Source: JBQTII01 sp052387905 (GTDB lineage: Bacteria > Actinomycetota > Actinomycetes > Sporichthyales > Sporichthyaceae). From it: DNA of 64,000 nt. Position 1 is the stretch's first letter. Each line of letters begins with the position of its first letter. The stretch is taken from the NCBI GenBank assembly GCA_052387905.1, contig JBQTIR010000013.1, forward strand, positions 62,001 to 126,000, written 5' to 3'. Below the pieces are notes generated by a model. That model saw nothing but the letters and a program-made list of their open reading frames with translations. It did no database searches and had not been told where the DNA came from. The position numbers and the translations under genes were made by a program. Below are positions 6,833 through 14,498 of this stretch, in pieces.

Positions 6833-6849
6833 AAAACGGTTACCGTTTT
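6833..6849. promoter_or_regulatory. Perfect 17-bp palindrome upstream of znuA
   Basis: AAAACGGT-T-ACCGTTTT, a perfect dyad 50 bp upstream of the znuA start and overlapping the znuB stop codon (6840-6842). Its position suits an operator giving znuA its own control inside the znuB-znuA-znuC run. Its half-sites do not match the TG..AA pattern of the other boxes, so it may be a Zur variant or the site of another regulator. Confidence 0.55.
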
Positions 6850-7787
6850 GAGGCGATGGTAGGCGACCCCGTCGGTGCGGGCAAGTCGCCCGCCGGATCG
6901 GGAACCGGGATCTGGGCGCGAATAGCCCAGCCGCGGCGGCTGCGGCGGTATCCGATCACCCGGCATACCGCATAGATGGCGAAGGACAGGGTGGTCACAT
7001 ACGGGCTGATCGGCACCTCGCTGCCCAGGGCCAGCAGGATGCCGCCGCCCATCGCGACGACGGCGAAGGTCACTGACAGCGCCGTGATGATCCGCGCCGA
7101 GGCGCTGACCTGCATGGCGGCCGCGGCGGGCGTGCAGAGCAGGGCGAGGACCAGCAGGGCGCCGATGATCTGGATGGCAGCGGCCACGGTCAGCCCGAGC
7201 AGCAGCATGAACACGATCGAGTAGAACCGCAGGTTGATCCCGCGGGCGGCCGCGACCTCCGGGTCCGCGCTCGCGAACGAGAGCGGGCGCCAGATCACGA
7301 CCAGGACGACGGTGACGAAGGCGCAGATGGTGAGTAGCGAGACGAGCGCGGGATCGTCCACCGCGATGATCTGCCCGGTGAGCAGGCCGAACTTGTTGGC
7401 CGCACGCCCTTCGTACAGGGCGAGAAAGAGCACCCCGAGCCCCAACCCGAACGGCATCAACACCCCGACGATCGAGTTGCGATCCCGCGCTTTGGTGCCC
7501 AAGGCGCCAAGGATGAACGCCGCGATCAAGGATCCGACGAGCGAGCCCATGACGACGCTGGCGCCGAGGAGGAGCGCGCCGGCCGCGCCCGCGAACGAGA
7601 GTTCGCTGATGCCGTGCACCGCGAACGGCAGGTCGCGACGCATCACGAAGGGCCCGAGTAGGCCGGCGACAGCGGCTACCGCGATGCCCGCGATCAGTGA
7701 GTTGCGCGCAAGCTCGAACAGCGCTCCGTAGTCGTCGAAGTTGATCATTCGTGACCAGTCGACGTCCGCGGCGAGCTGCTGCGTCAT
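6840..7787 (-). CDS. znuB: Zinc ABC transporter permease
   Basis: A 315-residue ABC-3 family membrane protein with about eight hydrophobic segments; family landmarks include GPFVMRRDLPFAVHGISELSFAG near the N-terminus and ALLVLALLCTPAAAA around the sixth helix. It forms the channel through which ZnuA delivers metal, driven by ZnuC. It is placed first, before znuA and znuC in the same direction, which differs from the usual order, and carries its own Zur box 24 bp upstream. About 30 hydrophilic residues trail the last helix. Confidence 0.93.
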   Translation of the reverse strand: MTQQLAADVDWSRMINFDDYGALFELARNSLIAGIAVAAVAGLLGPFVMRRDLPFAVHGISELSFAGAAGALLLGASVVMGSLVGSLIAAFILGALGTKARDRNSIVGVLMPFGLGLGVLFLALYEGRAANKFGLLTGQIIAVDDPALVSLLTICAFVTVVLVVIWRPLSFASADPEVAAARGINLRFYSIVFMLLLGLTVAAAIQIIGALLVLALLCTPAAAAMQVSASARIITALSVTFAVVAMGGGILLALGSEVPISPYVTTLSFAIYAVCRVIGYRRSRRGWAIRAQIPVPDPAGDLPAPTGSPTIASKR

Positions 7788-7810
7788 GAGCCACCTTCCA
7801 GCCGTACGGA

Positions 7811-7827
7811 ATGGGAATCGTTCCCAT
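7811..7827. promoter_or_regulatory. Zur box upstream of znuB
   Basis: ATGGGAA-TCG-TTCCCAT, a perfect 7-3-7 palindrome 24 bp upstream of the znuB start and 117 bp upstream of the divergent permease gene. It is the cleanest member of the six matching operators and could govern both directions. Confidence 0.8.
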
Positions 7828-7943
7828 CAGTAGGCTACCGGCACGGCCGGGCCTCCTCCGTTCGGCCGGTTGTGGGAGATCATGCCCATCGGTGTGCGTG
7901 TTGGGCTGCGGATGGATCGGCTCGCGGGTGACACTCGATCCCA

Positions 7944-8989
7944 TGGGTGATCAACTCGACGTCGCTCCCGCAGAGAGCGGCACGACCGGGCGGATGCCGC
8001 GGCAGCGGGGGGGCGGTGAGAGTTCCCGCGAGCAGCGGGCGGGGACGATCGGGCTGACCGTGCTGTCCGTCGGCCTGGTCGTGCTCATGGTGGCCCGAGC
8101 CCCGCTGCGCGAGTTCTTCGACGACCCGGCCCTGGCGACCTGGGCGACGGTCTTCGTCTCGATCTCGGTCCAGGCCTTCCCGTTCCTCGTGCTCGGCGTG
8201 GCCCTGTCCGCGACGCTGTCGGCGTTCGTCCCGCCCTCGGTCCTGCGCCGGGCGTTGCCCCGGCGCCCGGCTTTGGCCGTGCCGGTGGCCGGTGCCTCGG
8301 GGGTCATCCTGCCGGGCTGTGAATGTGCCTCGGTGCCGCTGGCCGCCGGCCTGATGCGCGGCGGGATCCCGCCGGCGGCGGCGCTGACGTTCATGCTGGC
8401 GGCCCCGGCGATCAATCCGGTCGTGATCGTCGCGACCGCGGTGGCCTTCCCGGCGCTCCCGGAGATGGCGCTGGCCCGCTTCGCCGCCTCCCTGCTCGTC
8501 GCGGTGCTCGTCGGGTGGCTGTGGTTGCGCTTCGGCTCCGCGGAGCGCCTGCGGCTGCGCCCGGGCGCCGACGCCGACGAGCACACCGGCAAGTGGACCG
8601 CGATGCGCTCCAACGCCGAACACGACCTGTTGCACGCCGGCGGCTTCCTGGTGGTCGGGGCCATGATCGCCGCCACGGTGAACGTCTCGCTGCCCGCCGG
8701 GCTGGTCGATTCCCTCGGCGGTGAGTTCGTCGTCGCGGTGCTCACCCTCACGCTGCTGGCAATCGTGCTCGCGATCTGCTCCGAGGCCGACGCCTTCGTC
8801 GCCGCCAGCATGACCGCGTTCCCGAGGACTGCCCAACTGGCGTTCATGGTCGTCGGCCCGGTCGCCGATGTCCGCCTGATCGCCCTGCACGTCGGCACGT
8901 TCGGGCGTCGCTTCGCCTATCTGTTCGTGCCGATGGCGATCGCGGTGGCGGTGGCGGTCAGCGTCGGGGTCGGGGAGGTGCTGCTGTGA
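7944..8989 (+). CDS. Membrane permease of the PF03773 (YraQ/ArsP-like) family
   Basis: From the ATG at 7944 the product has 348 residues, a polar N-terminus of about 35 residues and roughly eight to nine membrane helices. The family hallmark is the loop GVILPGCECASVPLAAGLMRGG, with the Cys-Glu-Cys pair in a conserved GC.C context, followed by APAINPVVI; a similar pattern recurs as CSEADAFVAAS in the second half. PF03773 proteins are poorly characterised, with some linked to organoarsenical or metal efflux. The next gene overlaps by four bases (GTGA), and the Zur box at 7811-7827 lies upstream, so I infer a zinc-linked transport unit. A longer frame extends upstream but lacks start signals. 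Confidence 0.88.
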
Positions 8990-9702
8990 TCCGCGAGGCG
9001 CGCGCCGTCCTGCTGCTGCTGCTCGGCAACGCGATCCTCGGGTTGGCGCTGCGCGGGGACCACGTCGATTACGTCAAGCCCGTGATGCGCTGGCCGCTGG
9101 TCGCCACCGGCGCGCTGGTGGCACTGCTCGGGCTCGTGCAGTTGATCTCGATGTTGCGCGAGCACAAGCGCGATCGTGGCCACGAACACAGCGAGCGCGG
9201 CGGGCACGAGCACGACCACGGTCCGCGAGTGGCCTGGCTGTTGGTGCTTCCGGTCTTCGCGATCCTGGTGATCGCACCACCGCCGCTGGGGTCCTTCGCG
9301 GCGGCCCGCGACGACGGCACCGTCGCGCAGCCCACCGAATCGGTGTTCCCGCCGCTGCCCGAGGGCGGCCCGACCAGGTTGTCACTGACGGAGTACTCGG
9401 TGCGCGCCATCTGGGACACCGGACTCACCCTGACCGGCCGTCAGGTGGTGATGAGCGGATTCGCGACCCCGGCCGAGAACGGGAACTGGTACCTGACCCG
9501 GATGACGCTGGTGTGCTGCGCGGCCGATGCGCAGGCCCGCAAGGTTGAGATCCGCGGGGCGCCGGCTCCGCCCACCGACAGTTGGGTCCAGGTGGAGGGG
9601 ACGTTCACCCCGTCGGAGGCGGCGAATCAGGAAGACGCGATCGCCGCGCTGGATGCCCAGACCGTGACCGCCGTCGAGGCACCCGAAGACACCTACGAAT
9701 AG
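8986..9702 (+). CDS. TIGR03943-family putative permease subunit
   Basis: This 238-residue protein has two N-terminal membrane helices (about 8-25 and 38-56), a His/Glu-rich stretch (HEHSERGGHEHDHG, about 65-78), a third helix and an extracytoplasmic domain of about 130 residues. That domain contains VMSGF, MTLVCCAADAQ and WVQVEG, segments typical of the TIGR03943 family that accompanies PF03773 permeases. The GTGA overlap with the permease gene means coupled translation and probably one complex. The His-rich loop fits metal binding. The transported substrate is not established; zinc is a guess from the neighbours. Confidence 0.85.
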   Translation: MIREARAVLLLLLGNAILGLALRGDHVDYVKPVMRWPLVATGALVALLGLVQLISMLREHKRDRGHEHSERGGHEHDHGPRVAWLLVLPVFAILVIAPPPLGSFAAARDDGTVAQPTESVFPPLPEGGPTRLSLTEYSVRAIWDTGLTLTGRQVVMSGFATPAENGNWYLTRMTLVCCAADAQARKVEIRGAPAPPTDSWVQVEGTFTPSEAANQEDAIAALDAQTVTAVEAPEDTYE

Positions 9703-9714
9703 GCAGGGCGCACC

Positions 9715-9951
9715 TCAGAGCTGAATCAGCCCGATCACGACCAGCGCCGTGAGTGCGCTCACCCGGATCACCCGTCCGGCAGGCGGCAGCACGGGCCAGA
9801 ACGTCCGCAACAGTGACCCCAGGACAGCGGCGACCGCGAGGATCAGCAGAAACCCGATCGGTCCGCCGAGCGCCAAGCCGCCGATGACGCCGACGGCGAC
9901 CAGGATCGGCATCACGGGTTTCGGTAACCGGCTCAGGAGGGTCGCTGCCAC
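9715..9951 (-). CDS. Small membrane protein, conserved in actinobacteria
   Basis: Starting at GTG 9951, the 78-residue product has a short polar start (SRLPKPVMP) and three hydrophobic segments covering most of its length, with LPPAGRVIRV between the second and third. Proteins of this shape occur near glyS in related genomes, as far as I remember. It ends 12 bp from the TIGR03943 gene and is convergent with it. No function is known to me. The frame extends further upstream, but that part is not protein-like. Confidence 0.7.
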   Translation of the reverse strand: MAATLLSRLPKPVMPILVAVGVIGGLALGGPIGFLLILAVAAVLGSLLRTFWPVLPPAGRVIRVSALTALVVIGLIQL

Positions 9952-10041
9952 GACGCCATCCTGCCAAGCAGCCGCGAGGACACGGCCAACGGCTCCTGCG
10001 TCGCCGACGCGGCGGGCCCGTGGCAGTGGTGGGATGGACGG

Positions 10042-10347
10042 ATGCTGCTCGTGGCGCGTGTGGACTCCGTCGATGACCCGCAGGTGTTCCTTGCCGATGC
10101 CCATGCGGCCCTGGCGGCCCTGGCCACCCGCCCCGGCTGGGTCTCGGGCACGGTCGGTCGGGCGTTGGACGACGGGAGTGCGTTTGTCGTGGTGTGCCGC
10201 TGGGAGGACGTCGGATCGGGCCGGCGCGGGCTGAGTACCGGCGCCGTCCGAACGCAGATCATGCCGTTGATGGCGCGATTTCCCGCCGAGGCGACCACCT
10301 TCGAGATCGTGGACGACGCCCCTGGCCCACCCAGCGTGCAGCGGTAA
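10042..10347 (+). CDS. Small ABM-like (antibiotic monooxygenase fold) protein
   Basis: A 101-residue protein with the length and pattern of dimeric alpha/beta-barrel (ABM) proteins: an N-terminal strand MLLVARVDS, a helix ADAHAALAALATRPGWVSGTVGRA, then a strand SAFVVVCRWED and a final segment. It ends 9 bp before glyS, a pairing also seen in other actinomycetes as I recall. Some ABM proteins are heme-degrading or quinone-forming oxygenases and many have no known activity; no catalytic residue can be named here. Confidence 0.7.
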   Translation: MLLVARVDSVDDPQVFLADAHAALAALATRPGWVSGTVGRALDDGSAFVVVCRWEDVGSGRRGLSTGAVRTQIMPLMARFPAEATTFEIVDDAPGPPSVQR

Positions 10348-10356
10348 CCTGCACCG

Positions 10357-11709
10357 GTGCCAGCCGACCGTCTCGACGCCATCGTCGGGCTGTGCCGCCG
10401 CCGCGGCTTCGTGTATCCGGCGGCCGAGATCTATGCACCCACCTGCCCGGCCTGGGATTTCGGCCCGCTCGGGGTCGAGCTCAAGGAGAACATCCGGCGG
10501 GCGTGGTGGAAGGCGTGCGTGCAGGGCCGCGACGACGTCGTCGGAATGGACACCGCGGTGATCCTGCCGCCGGCGGTCTGGCAGGCCTCCGGGCACGTGG
10601 AGTCCTTCGTCGATGACGTGCTGCGCTGCCGCTCGTGTCACCGCCGATTCACCGGCGACGAGGTCTCCGGCGCCCCCGGCGGGCCGGTAACGGAATGCCC
10701 AGCCTGCGGAAGTCGCAATTCCTTTCCGGCGCCGGTGCGCCTTCACGCGCTACTGCCGACGGCACTGCCGGGCGCCGAGGGCGGCGCCGAGGCGCGTCAT
10801 CTGCGACCGGAGTCCGCCCAGGGAGCCTTCGTCAATCTCGCGAACGTGATGACGACGGCGCGCAAGCGCCCGCCGTTCGGCATCGCGCAGTGCGGGCCCA
10901 GCTTCCGCAACGAACCCGTCCGCGCCACCTTCCTGCTGCATGCGGCGGAATCCACCAGGTGTGAGTTGGAGTTCTTCGTCCGGCCCGGTACCGAGGAAGC
11001 CTGGCACGAGTACTGGCTGGGGGAGCGCTGGAACTGGTACCTCGATCTCGGGCTGCCCGAGGCCGACCTCGTCCGCTCCGAACGACCCGCGCAGACCCGC
11101 GCGCACTACGCCCTGCGCACCGTGGACATCCGCTACCGCTTCGGCTTCCCCGCCGATGAGTGGGCTGCGCTGGAGGGGATCAGTAATCGGGGGGACGGGG
11201 ATCTCCTCGCGCACGCCAAACATTCCGGGGCGGACCTGACCTACTTCGACCAGGACAGCGGCGAGCGGTGGGCGCCGCAGGTCATCGAGAGTTCGGCTGC
11301 TCTAGGGCGTTGTGTGCTGGCGTTCCTCGCGGCCGCCTACGCGCAGGACAGCGCCCCGAGCGCGAAGGGCACTGCGCAACCCCGGACGGTGCTGCGCCTG
11401 GACCCGCGCCTGGCCCCGGTCAAGGTCGCCGTGCTGCCGCTCTCGCGCAACGCCGAGCTCTCCCCGCGGGCCCGGGAGCTCGCCGCCGCGCTGCGCCGGA
11501 GCTGGAATGTGGAGTTCGACGACGCGGGCGCGATCGGTCGCCGCTATCGGCGCCAGGACGAGATCGGCACTCCCTTCTGCGTGACGCTGGACTTCGACAC
11601 GCCGGGCGACTCGGCGGTGACCGTGCGCGAGCGCGACACCATGGCCCAGGAGCGGGTCTCGCTGGACAAGATCGCCGGGTACCTGGCCGAGCGGCTTGTG
11701 GGGTGCTGA
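10357..11709 (+). CDS. glyS: Glycyl-tRNA synthetase, class II, divergent
   Basis: The 450-residue protein is the alpha2-type GlyRS that charges tRNA-Gly. It keeps the opening RRGFVYPAAEIY, AWDFGPLGVELKEN, a zinc ribbon (CRSCH and CPACG, about residues 89-121), the motif 2 start FRNE, YFDQDSGERW, a motif 3-like region ending LGRCVLAFL, and a well-conserved anticodon-binding end from RTVLRLDPRLAPVK. The centre is unusual: the motif 2 loop normally reading TREFEQMEMEFF is AAESTRCELEFF, and the segment before LRPESAQG is poorly conserved. The GTG start lies 9 bp after the ABM-like gene, and dus overlaps its end by 7 bp. It may be slow, specialised, or simply diverged. Confidence 0.85.
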   Translation: MPADRLDAIVGLCRRRGFVYPAAEIYAPTCPAWDFGPLGVELKENIRRAWWKACVQGRDDVVGMDTAVILPPAVWQASGHVESFVDDVLRCRSCHRRFTGDEVSGAPGGPVTECPACGSRNSFPAPVRLHALLPTALPGAEGGAEARHLRPESAQGAFVNLANVMTTARKRPPFGIAQCGPSFRNEPVRATFLLHAAESTRCELEFFVRPGTEEAWHEYWLGERWNWYLDLGLPEADLVRSERPAQTRAHYALRTVDIRYRFGFPADEWAALEGISNRGDGDLLAHAKHSGADLTYFDQDSGERWAPQVIESSAALGRCVLAFLAAAYAQDSAPSAKGTAQPRTVLRLDPRLAPVKVAVLPLSRNAELSPRARELAAALRRSWNVEFDDAGAIGRRYRRQDEIGTPFCVTLDFDTPGDSAVTVRERDTMAQERVSLDKIAGYLAERLVGC

Positions 11710-12830
11710 AACTGGGGGACCGTCAGATCTGGCCGCCGGTGGTTCTCGCGCCGATGGCCGGCATCACCAACCGGGCCTTCCGTGCGCTGTGCGCAGAGTA
11801 CGGCGGCGGGGTCTACGTCAACGAGATGATCACCGCCCGCGGGCTCGTCGAGGGCGACCGTACGACGCGGGCGATGGTCAGTTTCACCCCCGGCGAATCC
11901 CTGCGTAGCTTGCAGCTCTACGGCACCGACGCGGCCAGTATCGGCGCGGCCGTGCGGTTGGTGGTGGCCGAGGACCTCGCCGACCACGTCGACCTCAACT
12001 TCGGCTGCCCCGTCCCCAAGGTGACCCGCAAAGGCGGGGGGGCGGCGCTGCCCTACAAGCGGGCGCTGTTCGCGCGAATCATCTCTGCGGCCGTCGAAGG
12101 GTCCGGTGGTCAAGTCCCGGTGACGATCAAGATGCGGATCGGGATCGACGAGACCCACCACACGTTCCTGCAGGCCGGCCAGATCGCCGCCGAGCTCGGG
12201 GTGGCCTGGGTCGCGCTGCATGCCCGTACCGCTGCCCAGCACTACTCCGGCACTGCGGACTGGAGCGCGATCGCTGCCCTCAAGGAGCACCTGGCCCCCA
12301 CCGGAGTGCCAGTGCTCGGCAACGGCGACATCTGGGAAGCCGCGGACGCGCTGGCGATGGTGGCGCAGACCGGGTGCGACGGGGTGGTGGTGGGCCGCGG
12401 GTGCCTGGGCCGGCCCTGGCTGTTCGCCAACCTCGCCGCGGCCTTCGATGGTCGTCCCGACCCCGGGCATCCGGATTTGGGGGCCGTGACCGCGACGCTG
12501 CGCCGGCACTTCGCGCTGATGGCCGAGGACTACGGCGAGCTGGCGGCCGCCCGCGAGATCCGTAAGCACATCGCCTGGTACCTCAAGGGCTTTGCGGTTG
12601 GTTCGGCCACCCGCACCGCCCTGGGACTGGTCGGATCCGGCGCCGAACTCGACGAGTTGCTGCGTGGCCTCGATCACACCCAGGCGTTCCCGTCGGCGAC
12701 TCTCGGGGCTCCCCGCGGGCGTAGCGGCGCTCCGCGACGGGTCGCGCTGCCCCAGGGCTGGCTCGATGACCCTGACGACGGGGTGGCCGAGCCCGAGGAG
12801 CCGGGCATGGCTGCACTGTCCGGGGGGTAG
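11703..12830 (+). CDS. dus: tRNA-dihydrouridine synthase (DusB type)
   Basis: The 375-residue FMN enzyme reduces specific uridines of tRNA to dihydrouridine. Motifs include LAPMAGITNRAFR for FMN binding, the catalytic cysteine in LNFGCPVPKVTRKGGGAAL, KMRIG, LHARTAAQHYSG and GNGDI, then VVGRGCLGRPWLF. The GTG start at 11703 overlaps the glyS stop by 7 bp and puts the TIM-barrel start at the usual place. The last 60 residues are a low-complexity acidic/proline tail absent from many homologues. Co-transcription with glyS is likely. Confidence 0.92.
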   Translation: MLKLGDRQIWPPVVLAPMAGITNRAFRALCAEYGGGVYVNEMITARGLVEGDRTTRAMVSFTPGESLRSLQLYGTDAASIGAAVRLVVAEDLADHVDLNFGCPVPKVTRKGGGAALPYKRALFARIISAAVEGSGGQVPVTIKMRIGIDETHHTFLQAGQIAAELGVAWVALHARTAAQHYSGTADWSAIAALKEHLAPTGVPVLGNGDIWEAADALAMVAQTGCDGVVVGRGCLGRPWLFANLAAAFDGRPDPGHPDLGAVTATLRRHFALMAEDYGELAAAREIRKHIAWYLKGFAVGSATRTALGLVGSGAELDELLRGLDHTQAFPSATLGAPRGRSGAPRRVALPQGWLDDPDDGVAEPEEPGMAALSGG

Positions 12831-12946
12831 GGCTCACCCTCACAGGCTGCGTACAGAAGTCGAGGACGCCTCAGGAGATCAATTCGCCCATTCAGGGGTG
12901 GAGAGGGAAGAATCGCCCGCAGCGCGCCCGAGAGAGCGAGACACCT

Positions 12947-14494
12947 ATGGCATCCGAGGCCCAGACCTCCCCCGAGCTGACCTCCCCCCGCGACTCCGAC
13001 GACCTCCCCGTCGTCGTCATCGGCGCGGGCCCGGCCGGGCTGACCGCGGCCCTGGAGCTGGTTCGCCGTGACCGCAAGGTGCTGGTCCTGGAGGCTACCG
13101 ACCAGATCGGTGGCATCAGCCGCACCGAGGTCCGCGACGGCTGGCGCTTCGACATCGGCGGTCACCGCTTCTTCACCAAGGTGCCCGAGGTCGAGAAGTT
13201 CTGGCACGAGGTCCTGCCGGACGAGGACTTCCTGCAGCGCCCGCGGATGAGCCGCATCTTCTACGGCGGCAAGCTCTTCGACTACCCGCTCAAGGCGGGA
13301 AACGCGCTCAAGGGCCTCGGCATCATCGAGGCCATCCGCTGCGTGCTGTCCTACGCCTGGGTGCGCATCCACCCGCCGAAGGACCAGACCAACTTCGAGG
13401 GCTGGGTGGCGGCGCGCTTCGGCTGGCGGCTGTACCGGATCTTCTTCAAGACCTACACCGAGAAGCTCTGGGGCATCTCCGGTACCGAGATCCAGGCCGA
13501 TTGGGCCGCGCAGCGCATCAAGAACCTCTCGCTGATGGGTGCGATCAAGAACGCGATCTTCCAGCCCAAGGGCCAGACCGAGATCACCACGCTGATCGAC
13601 CGTTTCCAGTACCCCAAGTACGGCCCCGGGATGATGTGGGAGCGCTGCCGCGACCTCGTCGTCGAGGGTGGGGGTGAGGTCCTGATGGAGTCACCCGTGG
13701 TGGCCCTGCACCGCTCGGGCGACCGCGTCGAGGCCGTCACGATCCTGTCCGGCGGTGAAGAGAAGCTGATCAAGTGCTCCGACGTCATCTCCTCGATGCC
13801 GCTGCAGCACCTGGTGCTGGGCATGGACCCCAAGGCCCCCAAGGAGGTCGCGGACGCGGCCAACGGACTCGGCTACCGGGACTTCCTCACCGTCGCCCTC
13901 GTCGTGCCGGAGGCCTCCGGCTTCCCCGACAACTGGATCTACATTCACACCCCCGGCGTTCTGGTCGGCCGCATCCAGAACTACGGGTCGTGGTCGCCGT
14001 ACCTGGTCAAGGACGGACGGACCTGCCTGGGTATGGAGTACTTCGTCAACGAGGGCGACGGCACCTGGAGCTCGTCGGATGAGGACCTGATCGAGCTCGC
14101 CAAGCGCGAACTCGCCGAGTTGAAGCTCGTCGCCCCCTCGGCCATCGAGGCCGGCTACGTGGTGCGCGTGCCCAAGGCGTACCCGATCTACGACGAGGGC
14201 TACGACGTCAAGGTTGACGTGATCCGCGACTGGCTCGCCGCCGAGACCACCAACGTGCAGGCCACCGGACGCAACGGCATGCACCGCTACAACAACCAGG
14301 ACCACTCGATGGTCACCGCGATGTACGCCGTGGACAACATCTGCGCCCCCGCCGGTGAACCCCGGCCCCGTGACCTGTGGACGGTCAACGTCGAAGAGGA
14401 GTACCACGAGGAGAAGAGCGCCGGCCCGAAGGAGTCCGGCGCTACCTCAGCAGCCGGGACTGGCCGCAGCGCACCGATCCTGCCCAAGCGCTGA
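12947..14494 (+). CDS. FAD-dependent oxidoreductase, UDP-galactopyranose mutase-like
   Basis: This 515-residue flavoprotein begins, after a 20-residue acidic lead, with the dinucleotide-binding motif VVIGAGPAGLTAALEL and the flavin motif EATDQIGGISRTEVRDGW, then FDIGGHRFFTK. It belongs to the NAD(P)/FAD-dependent amine-oxidase-like superfamily, in the subgroup resembling UDP-galactopyranose mutase. It lies 4 bp before a GT-C glycosyltransferase, so an envelope glycan role is likely, for example changing the ring form or redox state of an activated sugar. The exact substrate cannot be read from sequence. The C-terminal 30 residues are disordered. Confidence 0.8.
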   Translation: MASEAQTSPELTSPRDSDDLPVVVIGAGPAGLTAALELVRRDRKVLVLEATDQIGGISRTEVRDGWRFDIGGHRFFTKVPEVEKFWHEVLPDEDFLQRPRMSRIFYGGKLFDYPLKAGNALKGLGIIEAIRCVLSYAWVRIHPPKDQTNFEGWVAARFGWRLYRIFFKTYTEKLWGISGTEIQADWAAQRIKNLSLMGAIKNAIFQPKGQTEITTLIDRFQYPKYGPGMMWERCRDLVVEGGGEVLMESPVVALHRSGDRVEAVTILSGGEEKLIKCSDVISSMPLQHLVLGMDPKAPKEVADAANGLGYRDFLTVALVVPEASGFPDNWIYIHTPGVLVGRIQNYGSWSPYLVKDGRTCLGMEYFVNEGDGTWSSSDEDLIELAKRELAELKLVAPSAIEAGYVVRVPKAYPIYDEGYDVKVDVIRDWLAAETTNVQATGRNGMHRYNNQDHSMVTAMYAVDNICAPAGEPRPRDLWTVNVEEEYHEEKSAGPKESGATSAAGTGRSAPILPKR

Positions 14495-14498
14495 TGCC

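Noticed and set aside
7880..8890. Frames antisense to the permease gene
   Set aside because: Low-complexity, His/Gln/Arg-rich shadow of membrane codons.
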